Of a stretch of 7,213 nt of DNA, positions 1 to 6,114 are shown one piece after another. The notes under the pieces were generated by a model. It worked only from the letters and a program-made list of their open reading frames with translations. It made no database searches and was not told the origin of the DNA. The position numbers and the translations under genes were made by a program. Origin of the DNA: JAEUIE01 sp035430005 (GTDB taxonomy: Bacteria; Planctomycetota; Planctomycetia; Gemmatales; HRBIN36); contig DAOMFV010000187.1 in the NCBI GenBank assembly GCA_035430005.1, positions 1 to 7,213 on the forward strand. Reading direction: 5' to 3'. Positions within the stretch are counted from its first letter, which is position 1. The number at the start of each line of letters is the position of its first letter.

Positions 1-889
1 CAGCAGTGGGCGGTGTAGCAGGTTTGATGTGCAGCATCATCGGGCCATTGTAAAACGACGTCACGAAGATTCGATCTCCACTCAATTGTCTGGGCATCGG
101 CACATTAAGCCCCGCCTGCAGCTTGAAGGGTACTTTCCAATAGACTTCTCCCGTTTCGGGGTTCAACCCATTCACAGCTTCAGGATGCCAGATGATCAAC
201 TGCCTGGTGCCTGCCAGTGTATAGATCACCGGTGGACAATACCCAGGCTCCGCTGCATCAAGAGAATTCCATATCTCGCTGCCGGTATCCTTATTGAACG
301 CCATCGCCAGGCCATCTTTAGCACCAACGATGCAGATGAGCTTGTCGCCATCAATCATGGGCGAGGCTGACCATCCCCACAGCGGGCTCTTGACGCCATA
401 CAGTTTCGGGAAATGCTTCTCCCAAATGACTGTGCCTTTATCAGCGTCGAGACAGAAGAGATCGCCGATGGCTCCAAGAGAATAGACCTTACCTTGATGT
501 ACGATAGGAGTACACCGTGGCCCCGCTGCATAGCTGATGTCGTAAGTGCAATCGTAAGTATGCTTCCACAGTTCCTTGCCAGTGCCAGCATCCAGGCACA
601 TGATTGATTCAGTACCTTGTATTCCTTTGCGATCAAAGTCACTCTTGGGCTTCGCCACGCCCGGCTTGACTGCACGATCTGTCACATAGACCTTACCCAT
701 AGCCACCGCCGGCCCGGTGTAGCCGCCCCCCAGTGGCTGCTTCCACATCAACTTCGGACCACCCTCCGGGAACTTCTCGAGTATCCCCGTCTCACGCCAG
801 ATCGCATCACGCTGGGGGCCCAGCCATTGGGGCCAATCCTGGCCGGCAGACGTTGTTTGCACCAGAATCGCCAGCAAAAAACTGATCAT
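1..889 (-). CDS. Secreted PQQ-like beta-propeller repeat protein (C-terminus off the left edge)
   Basis: My reverse-strand translation gives 296 residues with no stop, so the C-terminal part lies beyond the window. The N-terminus (MISFLLAILVQTTSAGQ) is a short hydrophobic signal peptide with likely cleavage after TSA, which implies export. The mature part opens with DWPQWLGPQRD, a start I associate with planctomycete PQQ-like WD40-type propellers. Four blade motifs of the type LDxxTGxxxW are visible near residues 96-110 (CLDAGTGKELW), 144-160 (CLDADKGTVIW), 195-209 (FNKDTGSEIW) and 239-253 (LNPETGEVYW). The ATG at 889 is preceded by AGAGG about 6 bases upstream. It starts 17 bases after the stop of the serine acetyltransferase gene, so the two are probably co-transcribed. 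Such proteins are often scaffolds or BamB-like; no quinone-dehydrogenase catalytic residues can be assigned, and the substrate is unknown. Confidence 0.88.
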   Translation of the reverse strand, partial: MISFLLAILVQTTSAGQDWPQWLGPQRDAIWRETGILEKFPEGGPKLMWKQPLGGGYTGPAVAMGKVYVTDRAVKPGVAKPKSDFDRKGIQGTESIMCLDAGTGKELWKHTYDCTYDISYAAGPRCTPIVHQGKVYSLGAIGDLFCLDADKGTVIWEKHFPKLYGVKSPLWGWSASPMIDGDKLICIVGAKDGLAMAFNKDTGSEIWNSLDAAEPGYCPPVIYTLAGTRQLIIWHPEAVNGLNPETGEVYWKVPFKLQAGLNVPMPRQLSGDRIFVTSFYNGPMMLHIKPATPPTA

Positions 890-906
890 GAGCAACCTCT
901 TGGACG

Positions 907-1836
<930 letters not shown>

Positions 1837-1840
1837 GGCA

Positions 1841-1845
1841 CCTCC
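1841..1845 (-). promoter_or_regulatory. Ribosome binding site that sets the cysE start
   Basis: A perfect GGAGG on the minus strand lies 4 bases before the ATG at 1836. It falls within the possible TTG-initiated extension (from 1851), which makes the ATG the better start. Confidence 0.7.
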
Positions 1846-1856
1846 ATGCAAAAGGC

Positions 1857-1873
1857 CTAGATGATGATTCTAG
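1857..1873. promoter_or_regulatory. Dyad overlapping a possible cysE -10 box
   Basis: CTAGA and TCTAG flank a 7-base spacer. On the minus strand the right half contains TAGAAT (1867-1872), which matches the -10 consensus at 5 of 6 positions, about 30 bases upstream of the cysE start. No good -35 was found at the proper distance. The overlap with a dyad could indicate an operator, but a 5-base arm can occur by chance. Confidence 0.22.
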
Positions 1874-1958
1874 CAGGGCATGCTGTATATGCCTCTCCTG
1901 AGCGGATTCTTTATCACTTCTTCTGTCGAATGTATGTGCCTGAACAGAAACAACCTGC

Positions 1959-1987
1959 CCGACAAGGCCCATCCATTCCCCTATCAT
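1959..1987 (+). promoter_or_regulatory. Candidate sigma-70-type promoter for hpt-dat
   Basis: CCGACA (1959-1964, 4 of 6 matches to the -35 consensus) is separated by exactly 17 bases from TATCAT (1982-1987, 5 of 6 matches to the -10 consensus). Transcription would begin near 1994, leaving a leader of about 30 bases before the hpt ATG. This is motif matching only; planctomycete promoters are not always of this type. Confidence 0.38.
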
Positions 1988-2024
1988 GACTCAACACTAA
2001 TAGGCTCACCTGTGGATATGATTC

Positions 2025-2603
2025 ATGCAGATGCTCATCACCGCTGAGAAGATTCAGCATCGCATCGAAGAAATGGCCCATGAAATTGCCCTCGATTATG
2101 CTAGCGAACCCATCACTCTGATTGGTATCCTCAACGGCAGCCTGATGTTCATGGCGGACCTTCTGCGCGAACTCAAGATGCCCACCCGCATCGGTTTTCT
2201 TCGTGCCTCAAGTTACCGAGGCACCGCCACTCGGCCCAGCCATCTCGAAATCCTGCCGGGCCTGGTGCCTGAAGTGCGCGGAAGACATGTCATTCTTCTT
2301 GATGACATCCTCGATACCGCTCGCACGCTCACCGGGGTGGTGGACTTCCTCCGTGGCCAGGGTCCTGCATCGTTGAAAGTGAGTGTGTTGCTACGCAAAC
2401 GGGGCAGGCAGGAACTGCCCTTTGAACCCGACTATACCGGCTTCGAAATCCCCGATCTCTTCGTCATCGGTTATGGCCTCGATTACAATGATGATTATCG
2501 TCAACTGCCGTTCATCGGCGTGCTGGATGAGGCAACCATTCAGAAAGCCAACACCGCCGAGTTGATCACTGAAGCTGTGCTCGAAGCGGTTCTGCCAACT
2601 TGA
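2025..2603 (+). CDS. hpt: Hypoxanthine phosphoribosyltransferase
   Basis: This cytoplasmic purine-salvage enzyme joins hypoxanthine (and usually guanine) to PRPP, giving IMP or GMP and pyrophosphate. The 192-residue length is normal for bacterial Hpt. Visible motifs, in order: the pyrophosphate-contact loop GILNGSLMF (34-42), SSYRGT (62-67) in the flexible-loop region, the PRPP-binding signature VILLDDILDTARTL (89-102) with the acidic pair Asp93-Asp94 and the presumed general base Asp97, LLRKR (122-126) carrying the base-contacting lysine, and GFEIPDLFVIGYGLDYN (139-155), which is highly typical of Hpt. In the PRPP loop DTA replaces the usual DTG. The ATG at 2025 has only a weak GGA 8 bases upstream, and an ATG at 2031 is an alternative that would remove two residues. 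The dat gene follows after 9 bases, so the two are likely one operon. Confidence 0.93.
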   Translation: MQMLITAEKIQHRIEEMAHEIALDYASEPITLIGILNGSLMFMADLLRELKMPTRIGFLRASSYRGTATRPSHLEILPGLVPEVRGRHVILLDDILDTARTLTGVVDFLRGQGPASLKVSVLLRKRGRQELPFEPDYTGFEIPDLFVIGYGLDYNDDYRQLPFIGVLDEATIQKANTAELITEAVLEAVLPT

Positions 2604-2612
2604 GAGGTCGCT

Positions 2613-3464
2613 ATGCCCCCTGCCCTCGCTAATTTCAATGGTAAGATCCAGGCGCTGGCTGAAACAGTGGTGCCGGTCCTTGATCGTGGTTTTCTCTTCG
2701 GCGACGCCGTGTACGAAGGCATGCATGCGGTAGCAGGGAAAACTCGTTTTATAGACAAGCATTTCCATCGCCTGGAACGCAGCCTCAAGGAGCTTCGCAT
2801 CGGTCCCATCGATCTGGACCGCTTGCGAACCAGGCTACAGGAGACCATCGCTGCCGGGCCTTTTCAAGACGCCTTCATCTATGTTCAGATCACCCGTGGC
2901 GCGGGCCCGACTCGCAGCCATGCTTTCCCGCCTGAAGAGACCACGCCCAATGAGTTTCTCTTCGTTGAGACTTTTACCGACCCCTATGCAAAGCTCCGTG
3001 ACACTGGGATAGTTGCCATTACGCAACCTGATCTTCGCTGGCATCGGTGTGATGTCAAAAGCACCAATCTGCTTGGCAATGTCCTGGCGTTCCAGGCAGC
3101 GAAAGAGAAACAAGCTCAAGAGGCGATCCTGATTCGCCCCGATGGGACGGTCACTGAAGGTACCCGCACCAGCTTGTTCGGCGTGATCAATGGCAAGATT
3201 CGCACCGGCTCACTTTCCTCCGAGATATTGCCTGGGGTAACTCGTTCAGTAGTGATCGACTTAATCAAGCAGCAGTGGCTACCCTACGAGGAGAAATACC
3301 TTCAGCGGCTTGATCTACCTCGGGTGACTGAACTCTTCCTTACCGGCACGACTTCAGAAGTGCTGCCAATTACAACCTTGGACGGCAAGCGGATCGGCGA
3401 TGGACATCCCGGACCGATGACGCGAAAGTTACAGGCGGCGTTCAGAGAATTGGTCAATAAGTAA
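2613..3464 (+). CDS. dat: Class IV PLP aminotransferase, probably D-amino-acid (D-alanine) aminotransferase
   Basis: This 283-residue fold-type IV PLP enzyme resembles D-amino-acid transaminase, which interconverts D-alanine plus 2-oxoglutarate with pyruvate plus D-glutamate. The Schiff-base lysine is Lys149 in CDVKSTNLLGN. Glu182 in VTEGTRTS should bind the PLP ring nitrogen, and LPGVTR (206-211) is the phosphate-contact motif. Tyr34 in DAVYEG and Arg101/His103 in TRSHAFP match the Tyr31/Arg98/His100 carboxylate trap of the Bacillus D-enzyme; this favours D-specificity over branched-chain (IlvE) or aminodeoxychorismate lyase (PabC) activity. One residue is inserted before the Arg (GPTRSH against SPRAH). 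The segment EGTRTS differs from the common EGSSSN. GAGAGG (2602-2607) overlaps the hpt stop codon and lies 5 bases from the ATG, which indicates coupled translation. The product D-glutamate or D-alanine would feed peptidoglycan synthesis. Confidence 0.85.
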   Translation: MPPALANFNGKIQALAETVVPVLDRGFLFGDAVYEGMHAVAGKTRFIDKHFHRLERSLKELRIGPIDLDRLRTRLQETIAAGPFQDAFIYVQITRGAGPTRSHAFPPEETTPNEFLFVETFTDPYAKLRDTGIVAITQPDLRWHRCDVKSTNLLGNVLAFQAAKEKQAQEAILIRPDGTVTEGTRTSLFGVINGKIRTGSLSSEILPGVTRSVVIDLIKQQWLPYEEKYLQRLDLPRVTELFLTGTTSEVLPITTLDGKRIGDGHPGPMTRKLQAAFRELVNK

Positions 3465-3468
3465 TGAA

Positions 3469-3497
3469 GCAATGCCAGACCAATAGTCCGGCGTTGC
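3469..3497. terminator. Stem-loop between convergent dat and pdhB, possible bidirectional terminator
   Basis: GCAATGCC (3469-3476) pairs with GGCGTTGC (3490-3497) through one G-T wobble. The stem continues past a mismatch with GAC/GTC around the loop CAATA. It sits 5 bases after the dat stop codon and 20 bases after the pdhB stop. Neither side has a strong T run (minus strand reads TTCATT, plus strand ACAGTTTCG), so intrinsic termination would be weak. Confidence 0.4.
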
Positions 3498-3517
3498 ACA
3501 GTTTCGTTCCATAAACC

Positions 3518-4500
3518 TTAAAACTCCACCGTCTTGCGAATGGCCGCAAGAACACGGGGCACGCTCGGCAGATAGCCCGACTCTCGAGCAAAAAACGGAT
3601 AGGGAATATCGTAGCCGCACACCCGGGCAATCGGCGCTTCCAAATGCAGGATGGCATGATCGTTAATGCGGGCAATGATCTCTGAGCCGACGCCGCAGCT
3701 TTGCGGGGCTTCGTGGACAATGACGCAGCGACCGGTCTTTTTCACTGAGTTTACAATCGTTTCTGTGTCCATCGGCACGATAGACAGGAGATCGATGACT
3801 TCAACAGAAACTTTCAACTCCGAAGCAGCTTTGTCGGCTGCTTCGAGACTTTCCTGTAGCATCGCTCCATAGCTGATCAGCGTGATGTCCTTGCCCTCGT
3901 GAACGACCTGAGCCTGCCCGAAAGGAATCGCCTCAGCACCTTCTGGTACCTCTTCTCGAATAGCCCGATAAACTCTTTTTGGCTCCAGATACATGACCGG
4001 ATCAGGATCACGGATGGCGCTAAGCAACAGACCATGAGCATTCTTTGGTCCCGAGGGGAAGACGACCTTCAGGCCCGGCGACTGCACGTATAGCGCTTCT
4101 TCCGANNNNNNNNNNGGTGTTCGAGGGCTCGAATACCGCCGCCGATCGGCGCCCGCATCACCATCGGTACATGATAGTGTCCCCACGAACGTGTTCGATA
4201 TCGGGCAGCATGACAATTCAACTGATGGAAGCCATTGTGCATGAACCCGGAAAACTGAATCTCAGCAATCGGTTTCAAGCCGCCGAGGGCCATGCCGAGC
4301 GCACAACCCAGGATACCTGCTTCGGAAACGGGCGTATCGATCACCCGTTTGTGGCCAAACCGATCCAAAAGACCTTCAGTAACGCGGAACACGCCACCCA
4401 CCTGGGCGACATCTTCCCCCAGGATGACAACCTTGTCATCCCGCTCCATCTCTTCATGGATGGCTTGATTCAGGGCTTTCACCATATTCACGACAGGCAT
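3518..4500 (-). CDS. pdhB: Pyruvate dehydrogenase E1 component, beta subunit (split by an assembly gap)
   Basis: With PdhA this subunit forms the ThDP-dependent E1 that decarboxylates pyruvate and passes the acetyl group to lipoyl-E2. The N-terminal part (4500 to 4116) has the transketolase-like Pyr domain: MVKALNQAIHEEM, ILGEDVAQVGGVFRVTEGL, the ThDP-activating Glu60 in TPVSEAGI, and RAPIGGGIRALEH ending at the gap. After the gap it resumes with SEEALYVQSPGLKVVFPSGP, then the C-terminal transketolase domain (VIDLLSIVPMD, VIVHEAPQSCGVGSEI). The two halves are in different frames across the 10 N. Homologues read EHHSESEEA here, so three codons (HSE) probably fill the gap, giving about 326 residues, the family's normal length. 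The upstream signal is a weak GGAA at 4508-4511. A branched-chain 2-oxoacid dehydrogenase beta subunit is the main alternative. Confidence 0.9.
4106..4115. other. Assembly gap (10 N) inside pdhB
   Basis: Ten undetermined bases interrupt pdhB. Frame arithmetic shows that 10 cannot be the true length if the gene is intact: the single C left after the CAC codon plus the missing bases must be a multiple of three, allowing 2, 5, 8 or 11. Eight bases would encode the expected HSE. Confidence 0.97.
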
Positions 4501-4510
4501 GTATCAATTC

Positions 4511-4527
4511 CAGTTGTCAGTTGTCAG
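4511..4527. repeat. Heptamer tandem repeat just upstream of pdhB
   Basis: The 7-base unit CAGTTGT occurs twice in tandem, followed by a third partial copy (CAG). It lies in the presumed pdhB leader, 10 to 27 bases before the ATG, next to the inverted-repeat element. It may mark repeat-driven expansion; the copy number here is small. Confidence 0.6.
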
Positions 4528-4532
4528 GGAAT

Positions 4533-4672
4533 CTCGTCCCCGGTCTCTGACCGGGGACGCACTGTAATCGAGGTTCTGCCTCGAGCATTTACAGAAATAA
4601 ACAAGACATCGTCTTCTGAAGGCAGGCAGAGCCTGCCATGCAGTGCGTTCCCGGTCGGAGACCGGGAACGAG
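4533..4672. repeat. Composite palindromic intergenic element (MITE-like) between pdhA and pdhB
   Basis: The 140-bp element has inverted 52-base arms (4533-4584 and 4621-4672) around a 36-base centre. The outer 32 bases of the arms (4533-4564 against 4641-4672) match at 29 of 32 positions. Each arm holds an 11-bp outer hairpin (4535-4545/4549-4559 and 4646-4656/4660-4670, 3-base loops), a short linker, and an inner hairpin (4568-4573/4579-4584, 6 bp; 4621-4627/4631-4637, 7 bp). The centre has a 5-bp dyad AAGAC-ATC-GTCTT at 4603-4615. No open frame of its own was identified and no target-site duplication is evident. It begins 10 bases past the pdhA stop and ends 32 bases before the pdhB start, so it lies in the shared transcript. 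No hairpin is followed by a T run, so it does not look like an intrinsic terminator. I recall similar GTTCCC...GGGAAC palindromes as dispersed intergenic repeats in many bacteria, including planctomycetes. Confidence 0.85.
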
Positions 4673-4682
4673 GTAAATAGAC

Positions 4683-5774
4683 TTAGTGCTGCATTGCCGC
4701 CACTTCGTCAGCAAACTCCAAAGCTTGCTCTTTCTGAGCCACGAGATCGGGAGTCATCTCAGCATAGACATGATCAAACATCTCGTAGGGGTTGATGGCC
4801 GTGAATTCGGACTCGGCCTCCCGGACTGAATCTTCGATCTCAACCGCAAGTTCCTTCTCAAGCTGTTCCTGCCACGCTGCTGTCCACAGTTTCTTCTTTT
4901 CCATGTAAGTCTTGAAGCGAAGCAGCGGATCGCGCGGCTTCCACGCCTCGACTTCCTTTTCATTGCGGTATCGTTTGGGGTCATCCGCAGTTGTGTGAGC
5001 GCCCAGTCGATAGGTGACGCTTTCAATTAATGTCGGACCTTCACCCTTGCGCGCTCGTTCGAGGGCTTCCTTGCAGGCGACGTAGGTCGCCATGAAATCG
5101 TTCCCGTCCACTTGAATGCCAGCGAAGCCGTACCCCAGGGCTTTTTGAGCGATCGTTTCCGAAGCCGTTTGTCCCCGTCGTGGAACCGAGATGGCCCAGC
5201 CGTTGTTGATGCAAACAAAGATGACCGGCAATTTGAAAATGCCGGCCATGTTGCATGCTTCGTGGAAGTCGCCCTCGGAAGAGCCACCGTCTCCGAAAAA
5301 TATCAAGACTACTCCAGGTTTGTCCTGAATCTGGTTAGCCCAAGCCAGGCCGGTGCCGTGCAGCGTCTGGCTGCCGATAGCTATGGGAATTGGCAGAATC
5401 TTGACTTCAGGAGGAAAGACGTTCGCTTCTTCCATGCCCATGAAGTACTGCAAGATGTTCTTGATAGGGGCACCTCGATAGAACAAGGCAGCCGTTTCCC
5501 GGAAGGCTGGAACGATCGAATCGTCCTTCCCCAGGGCATACCCGTACCCCAGACACCCTTCCTGCCCTTTGACGCCCGGAAACGTTCCCATGCGGCCCTG
5601 AGCTTGAAGCTTGTACATACGGTCATCTACCATGCGGGCTTTCAGCATGGTGCGATAGAGGTCTTTGAGATCGTTGTCGGGGATTTTCGGATCGAGTTCC
5701 GGATCGACATTCCCGTCCTGATCCATTATCTGCAGGTGTTCGATGGTGTAGTTCTTAAGCGCACGTCGGGGCAT
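4683..5774 (-). CDS. pdhA: Pyruvate dehydrogenase E1 component, alpha subunit
   Basis: This is the ThDP-binding alpha subunit of the alpha2beta2 E1. From the ATG at 5774 it has 363 residues. The ThDP/Mg motif begins with GDGGSSEGDFHEA (161-173) and ends about 30 residues later with the NN pair at 190-191 (CINNGWAIS). Other family landmarks are LQAQGRMGTFPGVKGQE near 57-72, FRETAALFYRG near 91-101, IQVDGND near 220, and GAHTTADDPKRYR near 258-270, which holds the active-site loop histidine. The substrate is probably pyruvate: overall similarity to the Bacillus PdhA is clear across the whole length (for example GIQVDGxD and GEGPTLIE), but a branched-chain E1 alpha cannot be excluded. The frame is open back to a GTG at 5837, adding 21 residues (MTVKTAKQ...), and another ATG is at 5792. 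I prefer 5774 because AAGGAA (5784-5789) lies 9 bases upstream and the protein then begins MPRRALKNYTIEHLQIMD. pdhB follows after 182 bases. Confidence 0.92.
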   Translation of the reverse strand: MPRRALKNYTIEHLQIMDQDGNVDPELDPKIPDNDLKDLYRTMLKARMVDDRMYKLQAQGRMGTFPGVKGQEGCLGYGYALGKDDSIVPAFRETAALFYRGAPIKNILQYFMGMEEANVFPPEVKILPIPIAIGSQTLHGTGLAWANQIQDKPGVVLIFFGDGGSSEGDFHEACNMAGIFKLPVIFVCINNGWAISVPRRGQTASETIAQKALGYGFAGIQVDGNDFMATYVACKEALERARKGEGPTLIESVTYRLGAHTTADDPKRYRNEKEVEAWKPRDPLLRFKTYMEKKKLWTAAWQEQLEKELAVEIEDSVREAESEFTAINPYEMFDHVYAEMTPDLVAQKEQALEFADEVAAMQH

Positions 5775-5783
5775 AGTCTCTGG

Positions 5784-5789
5784 TTCCTT
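5784..5789 (-). promoter_or_regulatory. Ribosome binding site favouring the pdhA start at 5774
   Basis: AAGGAA on the minus strand is 9 bases before the ATG at 5774. Neither the GTG at 5837 nor the ATG at 5792 has a comparable purine-rich site upstream. Confidence 0.5.
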
Positions 5790-5844
5790 CATCGACTGTG
5801 GGAGAGTGGCTGACTGTTTTGCAGTCTTCACAGTCACTTAACAT

Positions 5845-5874
5845 AGTATAGGTCAAGCGACCGTACAGTGACCA
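5845..5874 (-). promoter_or_regulatory. Candidate pdhA promoter
   Basis: On the minus strand TGGTCA (5869-5874, 4 of 6 to -35) is followed after 18 bases by TATACT (5845-5850, 5 of 6 to -10). Transcription would start near 5838, essentially at the GTG at 5837, so the upstream GTG would lack a leader. This agrees with translation from 5774 and a leader of about 65 bases. Motif match only. Confidence 0.32.
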
Positions 5875-5928
5875 GCAAATCGAATCCTTCAGAGCAGCTT
5901 TTTATCGTTTCCACCAATCGAGTACAAC

Positions 5929-5941
5929 TCAAAGACTTTGA
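5929..5941. promoter_or_regulatory. Perfect 6+1+6 palindrome, possible operator
   Basis: TCAAAG-A-CTTTGA is a perfect inverted repeat with a single central base, in the region between the divergent genes. The size and symmetry fit a dimeric repressor site, but no regulator gene is nearby and no second copy was seen. Confidence 0.25.
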
Positions 5942-5961
5942 TTATCAGCGCAATCCGCGAC

Positions 5962-5974
5962 TTGACGCTTGACA
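5962..5974 (+). promoter_or_regulatory. Tandem TTGAC motifs, possible -35 region of the zinc-ribbon gene
   Basis: TTGACG and TTGACA occur 7 bases apart; the second is a perfect -35 hexamer. No convincing -10 lies 16-18 bases downstream of either (the sequences there are CTTCTC and CAATCA), so either an activator or an alternative sigma factor is needed, or the match is chance. Confidence 0.25.
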
Positions 5975-6019
5975 TTCGCAGGATCTTCTCGCAATCAACG
6001 GGCGTTGTTCTCGAGTCTT

Positions 6020-6066
6020 TACCAGGGCCAAAGAATTTGGCTCTTCCTCAGATTCCGCCTCTGGTA
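6020..6066 (+). promoter_or_regulatory. Potentially structured 5' leader of the zinc-ribbon gene
   Basis: An outer stem TACCAG (6020-6025) with CTGGTA (6061-6066) encloses a hairpin GCCAAA-GAA-TTTGGC (6027-6041). The inner stem can extend outwards by a G-T wobble and further pairs, competing with the outer stem. It ends 48 bases before the ATG at 6115. It does not match any riboswitch consensus I recognise. Confidence 0.3.
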
Positions 6067-6105
6067 TCTGTCAAACGAATCAGCTACCATGCACCTGTTA
6101 CTATT

Positions 6106-6110
6106 GAGGT
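6106..6110 (+). promoter_or_regulatory. Ribosome binding site that sets the zinc-ribbon gene start
   Basis: GAGGT lies 4 bases before the ATG at 6115. It supports this start over the TTG at 5938, and the zinc ribbon then begins within five residues of the N-terminus, as is usual for MJ0042-type proteins. Confidence 0.6.
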
Positions 6111-6114
6111 GCGT

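Larger units (their letters stand above)
5775..6114. other. Divergent gene-free region between pdhA and the zinc-ribbon gene
   Basis: This 340-base stretch holds the candidate pdhA promoter, a short palindrome (5929-5941), a tandem TTGACG-C-TTGACA motif (5962-5974) and a potentially structured leader (6020-6066). The plus-strand frame of the downstream gene is open back to a TTG at 5938, but that extension has no recognisable domain. I see no RNA gene here. Confidence 0.5.

Noticed and set aside
355..675. A minus-strand frame of 106 codons near the left end
   Set aside because: It is a shifted frame of the beta-propeller gene, whose own frame shows clear repeat motifs and is open to the window edge.
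3518..4500. pdhB as a true frameshifted pseudogene
   Set aside because: The frame change coincides exactly with the N run, and both halves are well conserved, so an assembly artefact is the simpler explanation.
4535..4559. Intrinsic terminator reading of the GC-rich hairpin
   Set aside because: On neither strand is it followed by a run of T; the sequence after it is ACGCACTG or AGATTCCC.
4533..4672. A CRISPR array reading of the repeated palindromes
   Set aside because: There are only two outer hairpin copies, in inverted rather than direct orientation, and no regular spacers.
4045..4680. A 211-codon plus-strand frame running through the N gap and the hairpin element
   Set aside because: It is antisense to pdhB, crosses unknown bases, and its sequence has no family resemblance.
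5112..5813. A 233-codon open frame on the plus strand, antisense to pdhA
   Set aside because: It is the mirror of a highly conserved coding region, has no recognisable domain, and pdhA is certain on the other strand.
5938..6114. N-terminal extension of the zinc-ribbon protein from a TTG at 5938
   Set aside because: The extension has no domain or signal, while the ATG at 6115 has a good GAGGT site and places the zinc ribbon at the N-terminus as usual.
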